Assembly (NCBI GenBank): GCA_944347775.1
Contig: CALVMT010000033.1
Span: 1 to 64,000, forward strand
DNA length: 64,000 nucleotides
Source: an uncultured Clostridia bacterium
Lineage (GTDB): Bacteria > Bacillota > Clostridia > Christensenellales > Christensenellaceae
Direction: 5' to 3'
Position 1 is the stretch's first letter. Each line of letters starts with the position of its first letter. The notes beneath the pieces are model-generated. The model was not told where the DNA came from. It did no database searches and saw only the letters and a program-made list of their open reading frames with translations. The position numbers were made by a program, and so were the translations under genes. Below, piece after piece: positions 32,971-42,578 of the stretch.

Positions 32971-34791
32971 TTGATAGATACAGTAAAACTTGATCAGATT
33001 CTCCCTTTGGTGGAAAAACCGGGCAGATATATTGGCAAGGAATTGGGAAGTGTAAAAAAATCTACAGACTTGCCCATTCGCTTTTTGTTTGCATTTCCGG
33101 ACGTTTATGAAGTGGGTATGTCTCATTTGGGTAGTATCATTCTTTATCATATGACGAACGCGCGCTCGGATACCTATGCAGAACGTGCATATGCACCGTT
33201 TCCGGATATGCAGGAGCAAATGAAAAAAATGGGTATTCGCCTATACTCTTTAGAGACATATACAGAGGCCTCGGCATTTGATATTATAGGATTTAATCTT
33301 TCCTATGAGATGTGCTATACAACTGTACTTTCTATGATGGATTTGGCCGGGATACCCTTGTTGGCAAGAGAGCGAAAAGAAGGGCCAATCATTATGGCCG
33401 GAGGAACATGCACTTACAATCCGGAGCCTCTTGCAGATTTTATTGATTTATTTGTTATAGGAGAAGGTGAAGAGGTTAATCATGAATTGTTGGATTTATA
33501 TGTGCGACATAAGAAAAAAGGCTTAAATAAGCAGGCGTTTTTAAAAGATGCTGCCAAAATCCCCGGAATTTATGTCCCATCTCTAGTTCAGGTAGAATAC
33601 TGTACCGATGGCACTATAGCAGCGATTAAAGGAGAAAATCTTCCCGTAAAAAAGAGATTTATACTGGATATGGATAATGCATATTATCCGGACAGTCTAA
33701 TTGTACCAAATATTGAAATTGTACATGATCGAGTTGTTCTGGAAATTTTTCGCGGCTGTACCAGGGGTTGTCGGTTTTGCCAAGCTGGATTTATTTATCG
33801 GCCTGTACGCGAAAAATCGTTGCAAAAGTTAATGGCGCAAGCGCATCAATTAATTAAGCAGACAGGCTATGACGAGTTATCACTATCATCTCTCAGTTCG
33901 GGAGACTACAGTTGCATTGAACAGCTATCCGTTCGGCTGTTGGATGAGTTTGAGGATCAGCATGTCAGTCCCTCGCTTCCATCTTTGCGTGTAGATTCTT
34001 TTCAGAAGGAATATGCACAGAAAATGCAGAATGCGCGGAAGACAGGTTTTACATTTGCACCGGAAGCGGGTAGCCAACGTTTGCGTGATGTCATTAATAA
34101 AAATGTAACGGAAGAAGATATTTTACGCGGGGTAGGATATGCTTTTGAAAGCGGAGCCAGCACGGTTAAACTTTATTTTATGATGGGATTACCTACTGAA
34201 ACGACAAAGGATTTAGATGATATGGTGGAATTGGTAAGCAAAATACGGGAAGTTTATTATCGCTTGCCTAAAGAGCAGAGAAACGGTTCTCTTAAAATTA
34301 ATGTCAGTGCGGCATCATTTGTTCCCAAACCTTTTACTCCTTTTCAGTGGGAAGCTCAAGATACAACACAACAATTGCGTGAAAAACAGAACTATTTAAA
34401 AGAAAAGTTTCGTTCTTTAAAAGGAGTCCGTTTTGCCTATCATGACTCTCCTATCAGTTTTTTGGAAGCTGTTTTTGCCAGGGGAGACAGAAAATTAGGT
34501 AAAGTATTATGGTATGCATGGCAACAGGGAGCGCAATTTGACAGTTGGCAGGATTGCTTTAAAATGGAACGTTATGAAAAAGCTTTTGAACTGGCCGGAA
34601 TAGATCCTTGCTTTTATGCCTATCGCTCTAGGGATGTTGAAGAAATATTGCCGTGGGATCATATCGATTGTGGTGTGACAAAAGAATTTATGCAAAGAGA
34701 ATTGCGACGCGCGAAAGCCGGAAAAACCACACCTGATTGTAGACAGGGATGTCTGCGATGTGGATTTGAGGAGGTGTGCGTAAAAAAATGA
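32971..34791 (+). CDS. Radical SAM protein, TIGR03960 family
   Basis: This 606-residue protein has a B12-binding-like N-terminal part (PDVYEVGMSHLGSIILYH, GGTCTYNPEPLADF) and a radical SAM core with RGCTRGCRFCQAGF. Its C-terminal region has GCLRCGFEEVCVKK, a Cys-rich tail. It matches the family that nearly always precedes a DUF2344 (TIGR03936) protein and RNase E/G in Clostridia. It is related to proteins proposed to modify tRNA or ribosomal components, but the substrate is not established. The start is TTG at 32971 with CAGGAG 10 nt upstream. Confidence 0.9.
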   Translation: MIDTVKLDQILPLVEKPGRYIGKELGSVKKSTDLPIRFLFAFPDVYEVGMSHLGSIILYHMTNARSDTYAERAYAPFPDMQEQMKKMGIRLYSLETYTEASAFDIIGFNLSYEMCYTTVLSMMDLAGIPLLARERKEGPIIMAGGTCTYNPEPLADFIDLFVIGEGEEVNHELLDLYVRHKKKGLNKQAFLKDAAKIPGIYVPSLVQVEYCTDGTIAAIKGENLPVKKRFILDMDNAYYPDSLIVPNIEIVHDRVVLEIFRGCTRGCRFCQAGFIYRPVREKSLQKLMAQAHQLIKQTGYDELSLSSLSSGDYSCIEQLSVRLLDEFEDQHVSPSLPSLRVDSFQKEYAQKMQNARKTGFTFAPEAGSQRLRDVINKNVTEEDILRGVGYAFESGASTVKLYFMMGLPTETTKDLDDMVELVSKIREVYYRLPKEQRNGSLKINVSAASFVPKPFTPFQWEAQDTTQQLREKQNYLKEKFRSLKGVRFAYHDSPISFLEAVFARGDRKLGKVLWYAWQQGAQFDSWQDCFKMERYEKAFELAGIDPCFYAYRSRDVEEILPWDHIDCGVTKEFMQRELRRAKAGKTTPDCRQGCLRCGFEEVCVKK

Positions 34792-35450
34792 GAGTTTGTG
34801 TCAAATTTTCGCGCGAAGGATTTTGTAAATATCTCGCACATCTGGATATACAGAGATTATTTGTCCGTGCAATTAAACGTGCAGGTATTCCTGCAAAATA
34901 TTCATCGGGTTTTAATCCTCATATGAATATTTCTTTCGCCTATCCTTTGGGAGTTGGTATCGAAACGTTAGGAGATTACTTTGAATTTGTCACAACGAGA
35001 GATATTGATGTTGTTCAAGCACAAAAGCAGTTGCAAGAACAGATGCCGGAAGGCTTTTCCGTTGTGGCGGTGGGGCAGCTTTGCGATACTGAAGGCAAGC
35101 TGATGGCTCTTACTCAACAGGCAGAATACCGTCTTGAGAAGTTGCCAATGCAGTTTATGGATTGGATGAAGAGTTTTCTCCAAGAAAAGTCTTATCATAT
35201 CAGACGTGAACGGAAAGGGAAAATACAGACTATAGATATTCGGCCTTCGGTGCGTGAATGTATTTTTTTGACGCAACAGAGTTTGTGCTTGTGGGTTGAT
35301 TGTTCGAGCGGATCAGCTCTTAATCCAACATTGTTGCTAAAACAGGCGGCGGAAGTGTGTAAGCAGGAGATAACGGCGCAGGTGATACGTTTGGAATTAT
35401 ATACACAAAAAAACGGCAGTATGCTTCCGCTGCAAACATTGTTTGGATAA
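34788..35450 (+). CDS. DUF2344 / TIGR03936 radical-SAM-linked protein
   Basis: The 220-residue product shows the family N-terminus: CVKFSREGFCKYLAHLDIQR, then RAGIPAKYSSGFNPHMNISF and PLGVGIETLGDYFEF. In many Clostridia this domain is a separate gene right after the TIGR03960 enzyme, and in others the two are fused, so they likely work together. The ATG at 34788 overlaps the previous stop codon (ATGA). The biochemical role is unknown. Confidence 0.9.
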   Translation: MRVCVKFSREGFCKYLAHLDIQRLFVRAIKRAGIPAKYSSGFNPHMNISFAYPLGVGIETLGDYFEFVTTRDIDVVQAQKQLQEQMPEGFSVVAVGQLCDTEGKLMALTQQAEYRLEKLPMQFMDWMKSFLQEKSYHIRRERKGKIQTIDIRPSVRECIFLTQQSLCLWVDCSSGSALNPTLLLKQAAEVCKQEITAQVIRLELYTQKNGSMLPLQTLFG

Positions 35451-35457
35451 GGAAAGG

Positions 35458-37011
35458 TTGGTCAGCAGAAAAAATATGCGGAAAGATATCATTGCGGATG
35501 TCACCCCTCATGAAGCGCGTGTGGCACTTTTAGAAGATGGAGAACTTGCTGAAGTTCAGGTAGAGTTACGGGGCAATGAAAGATTGGTCGGCAATATTTA
35601 TAAAGGCAGGGTGGCGAATGTCCTGCCTGGTATGCAAGCCGCATTTGTCGACGTCGGATTGGATAAAAATGCCTTTTTATATGTAGGAGATATTCTTGCA
35701 GATAAAAGCGATTTTGATTTTGACAATATGACTGGTGTTGTAGAAAAAGAACTTAAAGAAGTCAATATCAAAGATGTTGTAAAAAAAGGGCAGGAAATCA
35801 TAGTGCAGGTGCTTAAACAGCCTGGAGGGACGAAAGGTGCGCGCATTACGACGCATATTACACTACCCGGTCGGACAATTATACTGATGCCGACTGTTGA
35901 CCATATTGGCGTGTCGAGAAAAATTGAAGATGAACAGGAACGCGAACGCCTAAAAAGTATAATGACAGAACATAAGCCTGAAGGAATGGGAATTATTGTG
36001 CGGACAGCCGCAGTGGGTTGCCCTAAAGAGGAACTAATTCGTGATATTCATTTTTTGGAGCGCTTATGGCAGCGTATTCAAAAAAAAGGAAGCCTTGTTT
36101 CTGCTCCGCGACTGATTCATGCTGAAGAAACGCTGATGTTCCGCACAGTGCGGGATATGTTTACCACAGAAATTAGCAGTTTTGTGATTAATGATCGAGA
36201 GTATTACGAAAAGGTGCTTACCGTTGCGGAGATTACTTTGCCGGAAATTGCTAATCGAATTCATTTATATCAAGATAAAGTTAATATATTTGATGCATAT
36301 AATATTGAAAATAAAATAGATAAGATTTTTAGCAGAAAAGTCTGGTTGGATAATGGTGCCTATTTGGTTATTGATGAGGCGGAAGCGTTAACTGCGATTG
36401 ATGTAAATACCGGGAAATATATTGGTGAAGATGATTTGCAAGAAACGATTCTCAATGCAAATCTGGAAGCGGCAAAAAAAATAGCACAACAGCTTCGATT
36501 GCGAGATATCGGTGGTATTATCATTATCGACTTTATTGATATGGAGGATAAGAAAAACGAAGATCTGGTTGTAGAAACGCTTAGAGAGGCTCTAAAAAGT
36601 GATCGTACAAAGACAAATGTTATTGGCTTTACCGGCCTCGGATTGGTAGAAATGACGCGTAAAAAAGTAAGACGTCGTATTTCTGCATTATTGCAGATTC
36701 CCTGTGCTGATTGCGGTGCCAGCGGAAGAGTACTTGCGCCGGCAGCAATAGCCATTCGTATTCGAAGGGAAGTTAATCGCCTTGTTCTTAATATGGATGC
36801 AGATAAATACCTCGTGGAAGCTTCTCCCGAAACCGTACGATATATTGAAGATTGTAATGATCGAGGGATTCCTATTCTTCAATCTTATCAGGGAAAGACG
36901 TTCTATATTAGTGCAGATAAAAAAATCGGGAAGCAAACTTGCAGAGTTTCTGTTTATACCGAGGCAATGCGAAAAGAAGAAGGATTGAGAGATTCTCGGT
37001 TGTTTTTCTAG
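35458..37011 (+). CDS. rng: Ribonuclease G/E family endoribonuclease
   Basis: RNase G/E cuts single-stranded A/U-rich RNA and processes rRNA. The 517-residue protein has the N-terminal ADVTPHEARVALLEDGEL, an S1 domain starting near GNIYKGRVANVLPGMQAAFVDVG, and the catalytic region AIDVNTGKYIGEDDLQETI with IIIIDFIDM. The zinc link appears as CADCGASG. The length fits RNase G, without the long RNase E tail. TTG at 35458 has AAGGA close upstream; ATG at 35476 is an alternative that matches the family N-terminus better but lacks a site. Confidence 0.93.
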   Translation: MVSRKNMRKDIIADVTPHEARVALLEDGELAEVQVELRGNERLVGNIYKGRVANVLPGMQAAFVDVGLDKNAFLYVGDILADKSDFDFDNMTGVVEKELKEVNIKDVVKKGQEIIVQVLKQPGGTKGARITTHITLPGRTIILMPTVDHIGVSRKIEDEQERERLKSIMTEHKPEGMGIIVRTAAVGCPKEELIRDIHFLERLWQRIQKKGSLVSAPRLIHAEETLMFRTVRDMFTTEISSFVINDREYYEKVLTVAEITLPEIANRIHLYQDKVNIFDAYNIENKIDKIFSRKVWLDNGAYLVIDEAEALTAIDVNTGKYIGEDDLQETILNANLEAAKKIAQQLRLRDIGGIIIIDFIDMEDKKNEDLVVETLREALKSDRTKTNVIGFTGLGLVEMTRKKVRRRISALLQIPCADCGASGRVLAPAAIAIRIRREVNRLVLNMDADKYLVEASPETVRYIEDCNDRGIPILQSYQGKTFYISADKKIGKQTCRVSVYTEAMRKEEGLRDSRLFF

Positions 37012-37060
37012 AAATGGATGGGAAACGCATAAGAAAGTACTGAAATCGTACATAATACTA

Positions 37061-37089
37061 TTGTAACAATGAATTTTTTATGATAGAAT
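37061..37089 (+). promoter_or_regulatory. SigA promoter for rimP-nusA-infB
   Basis: TTGTAA (37061-37066), a 17-bp spacer and TAGAAT (37084-37089) with a TG in front (extended -10) precede rimP by about 100 bp. Confidence 0.7.
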
Positions 37090-37113
37090 GCAGTAGAAAC
37101 AGTATACTCTTAT

Positions 37114-37146
37114 AAAGAGTGGGTATCCCCCACTCTTTGATTTTGT
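37114..37146 (+). terminator. Attenuator-like hairpin in the rimP leader
   Basis: A 10-bp perfect stem (37114-37123 with 37129-37138) is followed by GATTTTG. It lies downstream of the predicted rimP promoter and 50 nt before the gene, so it can only affect this operon or end rng read-through. Attenuation is inference. Confidence 0.6.
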
Positions 37147-37191
37147 ATAAAAGAGATATAGACGGATAAATTGGGCAGGAGGTAAGGTTTT

Positions 37192-37656
37192 TTGGCAAAA
37201 AAAATTGAAGAGAACGTGATGAACTTGATTGCCCCTGCTATTGCGCAGATGGGGTATGAATTAGTCGATGTGGAATACATTAAAAAGAGAAATGAAGATT
37301 CTGAACTGGTTGTCTATATTGACAAAGAAGGCGGGGTCGATTTAGACGATTGTGAAATTTGCAGTAATGGGATAGATCCGCTCATTGAAGCGGCAGACCC
37401 AATAGAAGAGTCGTATCTTTTATGTGTGTCTTCTCCCGGAATTGATCGGCCGCTCAAACGTCCGAAAGATTTTGAAAAGCATATGGGAGAAAAAGTAGAT
37501 GTGAAATTATATGAAAAGTTAAATGGGAAAAAGGAATTTACTGCGATTCTCAGGGGATATGAGCAGGAAAAAATTTTATTGGATATCGGAACGGAAGAAC
37601 TCTTGGAATTGGTTGCTTCAAAGATTGCGCTAATTCGTCCGCATATTGAATTTTAA
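37192..37656 (+). CDS. rimP: Ribosome maturation factor RimP
   Basis: RimP helps assemble the 30S subunit. The 154-residue product shows the family pattern: NLIAPAIAQMGYELVDVEY, LVVYIDKEGGVDLDDCE, VSSPGIDRPLKRPKDFEK. The start is TTG at 37192, supported by AGGAGG 9 nt upstream. It is first gene of the rimP-nusA-infB cluster, the conserved order in most bacteria. Confidence 0.95.
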   Translation: MAKKIEENVMNLIAPAIAQMGYELVDVEYIKKRNEDSELVVYIDKEGGVDLDDCEICSNGIDPLIEAADPIEESYLLCVSSPGIDRPLKRPKDFEKHMGEKVDVKLYEKLNGKKEFTAILRGYEQEKILLDIGTEELLELVASKIALIRPHIEF

Positions 37657-37668
37657 GGAGTAATGGGC

Positions 37669-38772
37669 ATGAACGCTGAATTTATAAACGCATTAAACGA
37701 ACTGGAACAGGAAAAAGGTATTGATAAAGAAGTTTTACTGGATGCAATTAAAACGGCATTGGTATCTGCATATAAACGTGATTTTGGAATGTCGCAAAAT
37801 GCACGTGTGGATATCGATGATGTAACAGGTGTGATTAAGGTTTTTGCAGAGAAAACAGTAGTTGATGATGTTTTTGATGAAACGTTTGAAATTAGTTTGG
37901 AGGATGCCAGAAAAATCAATATGGCTTATGAGCTTGGGGATATCGTAGAAGAAGAAGTCACTCCGGCATCTTTTGGGCGAATTGCTGCGCAGATGGCAAA
38001 ACAGGTTGTTATACAACGTATTCGGGAAGCAGAGCGTGGAGTAATTTACGAGCGTTTTATTGAAAAAGAGAATGAACTGATGACAGGAATTGTTTTGCGA
38101 CAGGAACGGGGTAGTTATTATTTGGATCTCGGAAATGCTGAAGGAATTCTTCCGGCAAAAGAAGTCATTCCCGGTGAAAAATATGAAACAAATATGCGAA
38201 TTAAAGTATATGTGCTTGAGGTAAAAAATTCTGCGAAAGGTTCACAGATTATTGTTTCCAGATCGCATCCTGGTTTGTTAAAACGGTTATTTGAACTAGA
38301 AGTTCCTGAAATTAATCAAAATACAGTCATTATAAAGAGTATAGCCAGAGAAGCGGGAAAGAGAAGTAAAATGGCAGTATATGCAGAAGATCCTAATGTA
38401 GATGCTGTCGGAGCATGTGTCGGAGCACGTGGGAGCCGTATTAATCGCATTGTAGAAGAATTGCATGGGGAACGGATTGATGTAATTCCGTGGAGTGCAG
38501 ATCCTGCAGAATTTATTGCAAATGCATTACGACCGGCTCAGGTGTTGATGACAAGGGTGAACGAGGAACAGAAAATGGCTGAGGCGATTGTTGCAGATAA
38601 TCAGCTTTCTTTAGCCATCGGGAAGGAAGGCCAGAATGCACGTCTGGCGGCAAAGTTAACTGGATATAAAATTGATATCAAATGCCGTTCTCAGGTAGTA
38701 GACAATGTATTTGATGAATATAAAAATGCAGAGGGCGAGAAAAAGCAAGAGTCGGAGAGTGATAAGGATTGA
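37669..38772 (+). CDS. nusA: Transcription termination/antitermination protein NusA
   Basis: NusA binds RNA polymerase and nascent RNA and modulates pausing and termination. The 367-residue product has the N-terminal polymerase-binding domain (about 1-125), an S1 domain (about 130-200, GIVLRQERGSYYLDLG) and two KH domains (VGACVGARGSRINRIVEEL, LAIGKEGQNARLAAKLTG). It lacks the acidic repeats of the E. coli protein, as usual for Firmicutes. ATG at 37669 has AAGGAG 8 nt upstream; ATG at 37663 is too close. Confidence 0.96.
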   Translation: MNAEFINALNELEQEKGIDKEVLLDAIKTALVSAYKRDFGMSQNARVDIDDVTGVIKVFAEKTVVDDVFDETFEISLEDARKINMAYELGDIVEEEVTPASFGRIAAQMAKQVVIQRIREAERGVIYERFIEKENELMTGIVLRQERGSYYLDLGNAEGILPAKEVIPGEKYETNMRIKVYVLEVKNSAKGSQIIVSRSHPGLLKRLFELEVPEINQNTVIIKSIAREAGKRSKMAVYAEDPNVDAVGACVGARGSRINRIVEELHGERIDVIPWSADPAEFIANALRPAQVLMTRVNEEQKMAEAIVADNQLSLAIGKEGQNARLAAKLTGYKIDIKCRSQVVDNVFDEYKNAEGEKKQESESDKD

Positions 38773-39047
38773 AACAAAAAAAAGTGCCGATTCGCATGTG
38801 TGTGGCGTGTAGAGAGGCAAAGCCAAAAAGAGAACTGATTCGAATTGTAAAAAATAAAGAAGGGGTTGTCAGTGTAGATACAACCGGTAAGGCTCAGGGC
38901 AGAGGGGCGTATCTATGCCCTAATGTCAGTTGCCTGGAAAAAGCATACAAAATAAAAGCACTTAATCGAGCATTGGAATGTGAGTTTACACAAGATATGC
39001 TGCAAGAGGTAAAGCGGGTGATTTTGCGCCGTGAAATTGAAAAGTGA
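38769..39047 (+). CDS. ylxR: YlxR family RNA-binding protein (DUF448)
   Basis: The 92-residue product has the family motif RMCVACREAKPKRELIRIV and a second conserved region GRGAYLCPNVSCLEKA. YlxR is a small nucleic-acid-binding protein; in Bacillus it has been linked to transcription control and RNase P. The TTG start overlaps the nusA stop codon by 4 bp. The place between nusA and ylxQ is conserved in Firmicutes. Confidence 0.94.
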   Translation: MKQKKVPIRMCVACREAKPKRELIRIVKNKEGVVSVDTTGKAQGRGAYLCPNVSCLEKAYKIKALNRALECEFTQDMLQEVKRVILRREIEK

Positions 39048-39369
39048 TTTTTATGTTATGCTGGGGTTTGCAGCACGCTCACGCGGATGTGTTAGCGGAT
39101 ATACCGCGGTAGAATCGGGTGTACGTAAGAAAAAAATTTTGCTGGTGATACTAGATGAGGGAATTTCATCCGGCAGTCGAGAAAAGATCAAAATGTTATG
39201 TAGGGCAAATGGCGTACCTTATGTAACGGTTAGATCCGCAGAGGAAATGGGACGCCGTATTGGCAAGCCTGCTGTAAAAGTAGCGGGAATTACACAACGG
39301 TTATTTGCTCAGCGCATGCTGCAATTGATTGAGAAAAGTGTAGACGACAGGACGGAGGTTGAAGATTGA
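39031..39369 (+). CDS. ylxQ: L7Ae-family ribosomal-type protein YlxQ
   Basis: The 112-residue protein has the L7Ae/L30e fold pattern: [34 protein letters not shown] and [18 protein letters not shown]. Relatives bind kink-turn RNA. It overlaps ylxR by 17 nt. GTG at 39031 is used here, and TTG at 39037 is an alternative; neither has a strong ribosome-binding site, so coupling is likely. Confidence 0.88.
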   Translation: MKLKSDFYVMLGFAARSRGCVSGYTAVESGVRKKKILLVILDEGISSGSREKIKMLCRANGVPYVTVRSAEEMGRRIGKPAVKVAGITQRLFAQRMLQLIEKSVDDRTEVED

Positions 39370-42170
39370 GTAAGTTTAATATATTAGAATTTAATAAAAA
39401 TATGAAGGCGCATTTAAAAAGCGTAATTGAAAAGGCTGATCAACAAAATATACAGGCAAAGCAACGCCTTAAAGAAGCTAAACAATTGGAAGAAGGGTTG
39501 CGAAAACGCTTGGAAGAAAAGCAAAAAAGAACTTCTGATGAAGCGGTAAATCATATGTTGAAAGAAGAACAGCCAAAAGACTGCGGGGCTATTGAGACAC
39601 AGCCTGTACAGGTAGACAGCCGCCTCCAAACAACAGTACAAGAAAACGAAACGCCAACATTAATTAAAGAGAATAACGAACATACTCAGAAACCTGAGAA
39701 TATGATTAAAGTGGAACAAATGCCTGATGAACAGGTGAAAGAAGAGAAGGAAATCATGAAGACAGCCGTCAAGGAAAATACGGAAAATAAATCACATAGT
39801 GAACAGGGTAAACAAGTTGTGAAAGAGCCCAAAAAGGTAAAGGCAGAGGCAAAATCAGATTTTAGCGTGTATATGCCGGATCTGAGTGCATTTAAACCAA
39901 AGATTCGCGTAGTGCGTAGCGCTAAAGATGAAGAAGCCGAACAAAAAAAGCGCGAAGAAAAGCAACGTCAGGAGAGGGAACGTGCTATAGCTAATACAAA
40001 ATCACAACGCCAGCCTTTGGAACGTCGTTCCGATAGAAATAACAATGATAACCGGTCCGGAAATTTTCAGCGTAGAAATTCATCCGGTATACAGGCCTAC
40101 CAAAAAGAAAACGGGTTTAATAAATTTGATAAAGACGAAGATGTTGTACAGACGACACCGTCCAGAAGACAATCTTCTAAAAACAGGAATACCATGTTTG
40201 TTGCTCCGCAAACGCGTGAACGGCATGGCAATAATAATCATGAGCAGAAGCGTCGGGCCTCTGATGAGGAGTTAGCGGCGAAACGTCGTCGCAATGCGAT
40301 GAAAGAAAGAGTAATCATGAGCGATGATGATGAGTTTGTCAGAGGCGCGCGAAAGAAACGAAAGGATCCCCGTAAAAACACGGCAGTGATTGAACCTATT
40401 AAGATTGAAAGTGCTGTAATTACCGGCGATATGGTGTCAATTAAGGTTTTGGCTGAAAAAATTGGTAAACCGGCGGCGGAGATTATTAAAAAGCTGTTTA
40501 TGCTTGGTAATATATGTACAATTAACTCTGAGATCGATTATGATACCGCAGCTTTGATTGCAGATGATTATGGGATTACCTTAGAACAGAAAAAAGAGCA
40601 AACGGCAGAAGAAGCATTAATCGCAGGTTTTGAAGAAACTGACGATGAAGAAGAAAACCTGCAGGAACGTCCTCCAGTTGTAACGGTAATGGGACATGTC
40701 GATCATGGAAAAACTTCTCTTTTGGATGCAATTCGAAAAACAAAGGTACAGCAGGGCGAAGCCGGTGGAATAACACAGCATATTGGTGCGTATACCGTTG
40801 TGGCAAAAGGAAAGCCGATTACATTTTTAGATACGCCGGGACATGCTGCATTCACCGCTATGCGTGCAAGAGGTGCACAGGCAACAGATATTGCTGTTTT
40901 AGTTGTTGCGGCAGATGATGGTGTTATGCCTCAGACAATAGAAGCAATTAATCATGCAAAATCAGCAGGAGTGCCTATTATTATTGCTATAAATAAAATG
41001 GATAAACCTGCTGCTAATCCTGAACGGGTTAAGCAAGAACTGACAGAGTATGGCCTTGTTTCTGAAGAATGGGGAGGCGATACGATTATGGTTCCGGTTT
41101 CAGCACTTACGGGCGAGGGGATTGATAATCTGCTTGAGATGATTTTGCTGGTAGCAGATGTGGCAGAACTAAAAGCAAACCCAAATCGTATGGCCAAAGG
41201 GATTATTATTGAAGCAAAGCTGGATCGCGGCAGAGGACCGGTAGCAACAGTATTGGTGCAAAACGGAACATTAAAGGTACAGGATACAATTGTGGCTGGT
41301 ATGACATATGGTCGTGTGCGTGCAATGTATGATGATAATGGAAAATCGGTTAAAAAAGCAGGCCCATCTATTCCGGTAGAGGTAATTGGCTTTTCAGATG
41401 TGCCGGCAGCAGGAGATATTATTTATGCTGTAGAGCAGGATAAACTTTCCAAGCAGGTAGTTGAAGAAAGAAAAGATCGGCTAAAAGCAGAGAAGCTTAA
41501 GAGCATGTCGCGTGTATCTTTGGATGATTTGTTCTCTAAGATTGCTGAAGGTCAAATGAAAGATTTGAATATCATCGTTAAAGCGGATGTCCAAGGTTCA
41601 GTTGAAGCATTAAAACAATCATTAGAAAAATTATCAAATGAAGAGGTAAGAGTGCGTGTAATTCATGGAGCAGTTGGTGCAATCAGCGAGTCTGATATTC
41701 TTCTTGCATCTACCAGTAATGCCATTGTTATTGGGTTTAATGTGCGCCCAGATGCAGCAGTAATGGCTGCAGCCGAACGGGAAAATGTAGATGTGCGCTT
41801 ATACCGCATTATTTATAATGCGATTGAAGATGTGGAAAAAGCAATGAAAGGAATGTTGGCGCCTGAATTTAAAGAGGAAGTCTTAGGGCATGCGACAGTG
41901 CGTCAAACCTTTAAAGTTTCTTCAGTGGGAACGATTGCCGGTAGCTATGTAACTGACGGAAAAATTGCCCGTAATGCTGAAGTGCGTCTCGTTCGTAATG
42001 GAATAGTAATTTATGAAGGAAAGCTTTCCTCGCTAAAGCGTTTTAAAGATGATGCCAAAGAAGTTGCTGCCGGATATGAATGCGGTATTACTTTGGAAAA
42101 TTATAACGATATCAAGGAAGAAGATGTTATTGAAGCTTTCCAAGTTGTGGAAGTAGAAAAAAATAATTAA
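39366..42170 (+). CDS. infB: Translation initiation factor IF-2
   Basis: IF-2 is the GTPase that places fMet-tRNA on the 30S subunit and promotes subunit joining. The 934-residue protein has a long charged, low-complexity N-terminal region (about 1-345), a short IF2_N module (about 355-410), and the G domain starting at [16 protein letters not shown] (G1 Gly at about residue 443). [16 protein letters not shown] and NKMDKP follow. C-terminal domains run to [10 protein letters not shown]. The start is TTG at 39366, overlapping the ylxQ stop codon by 4 bp, with GGAGG upstream. Confidence 0.97.
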   Translation: MSKFNILEFNKNMKAHLKSVIEKADQQNIQAKQRLKEAKQLEEGLRKRLEEKQKRTSDEAVNHMLKEEQPKDCGAIETQPVQVDSRLQTTVQENETPTLIKENNEHTQKPENMIKVEQMPDEQVKEEKEIMKTAVKENTENKSHSEQGKQVVKEPKKVKAEAKSDFSVYMPDLSAFKPKIRVVRSAKDEEAEQKKREEKQRQERERAIANTKSQRQPLERRSDRNNNDNRSGNFQRRNSSGIQAYQKENGFNKFDKDEDVVQTTPSRRQSSKNRNTMFVAPQTRERHGNNNHEQKRRASDEELAAKRRRNAMKERVIMSDDDEFVRGARKKRKDPRKNTAVIEPIKIESAVITGDMVSIKVLAEKIGKPAAEIIKKLFMLGNICTINSEIDYDTAALIADDYGITLEQKKEQTAEEALIAGFEETDDEEENLQERPPVVTVMGHVDHGKTSLLDAIRKTKVQQGEAGGITQHIGAYTVVAKGKPITFLDTPGHAAFTAMRARGAQATDIAVLVVAADDGVMPQTIEAINHAKSAGVPIIIAINKMDKPAANPERVKQELTEYGLVSEEWGGDTIMVPVSALTGEGIDNLLEMILLVADVAELKANPNRMAKGIIIEAKLDRGRGPVATVLVQNGTLKVQDTIVAGMTYGRVRAMYDDNGKSVKKAGPSIPVEVIGFSDVPAAGDIIYAVEQDKLSKQVVEERKDRLKAEKLKSMSRVSLDDLFSKIAEGQMKDLNIIVKADVQGSVEALKQSLEKLSNEEVRVRVIHGAVGAISESDILLASTSNAIVIGFNVRPDAAVMAAAERENVDVRLYRIIYNAIEDVEKAMKGMLAPEFKEEVLGHATVRQTFKVSSVGTIAGSYVTDGKIARNAEVRLVRNGIVIYEGKLSSLKRFKDDAKEVAAGYECGITLENYNDIKEEDVIEAFQVVEVEKNN

Positions 42171-42191
42171 GGAAAGTAGGAGAATGTTTGT

Positions 42192-42578
42192 ATGAGCCAA
42201 AGAAGAATTGCCAAAATAGACGGGGAAATACAAAGACTCCTCGGGGAAATATTTCTGACTGAAATTAAAGACCCGCGTTTTAGTAAAATGGCAGGGGTTA
42301 TGCGCGTATCCACAACGCAGGATTTAAAATACGCAAAAGTATATGTCAGTATTTATGACACGCCTGCAAAAATAGAATCTACAATGGAGGCTCTTAAAAG
42401 TGCAGAGCCTTTTATTAGGGCAAAACTCAACGAAAAAATAAAATTGCGCAGGATACCGGATCTGGAGTTTATTCATGATACCTCAATCAAATACAGTATT
42501 GAAATATCAAAATTGATTGATGAGGTTACTGCCAAGGATAAGAAAAATGCAAAAAATCGAGAAGATTATCAAGAATGA
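42192..42578 (+). CDS. rbfA: 30S ribosome-binding factor RbfA
   Basis: RbfA helps mature the 5' end of 16S rRNA. The 128-residue product has the KH-like pattern: IQRLLGEIFLTEIKDPRF, VSTTQDLKYAKVYVSI, IRRIPDLEFIHDTSI-like with RRIPDLEF. Its end overlaps the next gene by 32 nt, so these two are coupled. Confidence 0.95.
   Translation: MSQRRIAKIDGEIQRLLGEIFLTEIKDPRFSKMAGVMRVSTTQDLKYAKVYVSIYDTPAKIESTMEALKSAEPFIRAKLNEKIKLRRIPDLEFIHDTSIKYSIEISKLIDEVTAKDKKNAKNREDYQE

Noticed and set aside
36360..36755. 131-codon minus-strand frame inside rng
   Set aside because: It is the shadow of the RNase G gene, with Ser/Ile-rich product typical of antisense reading.
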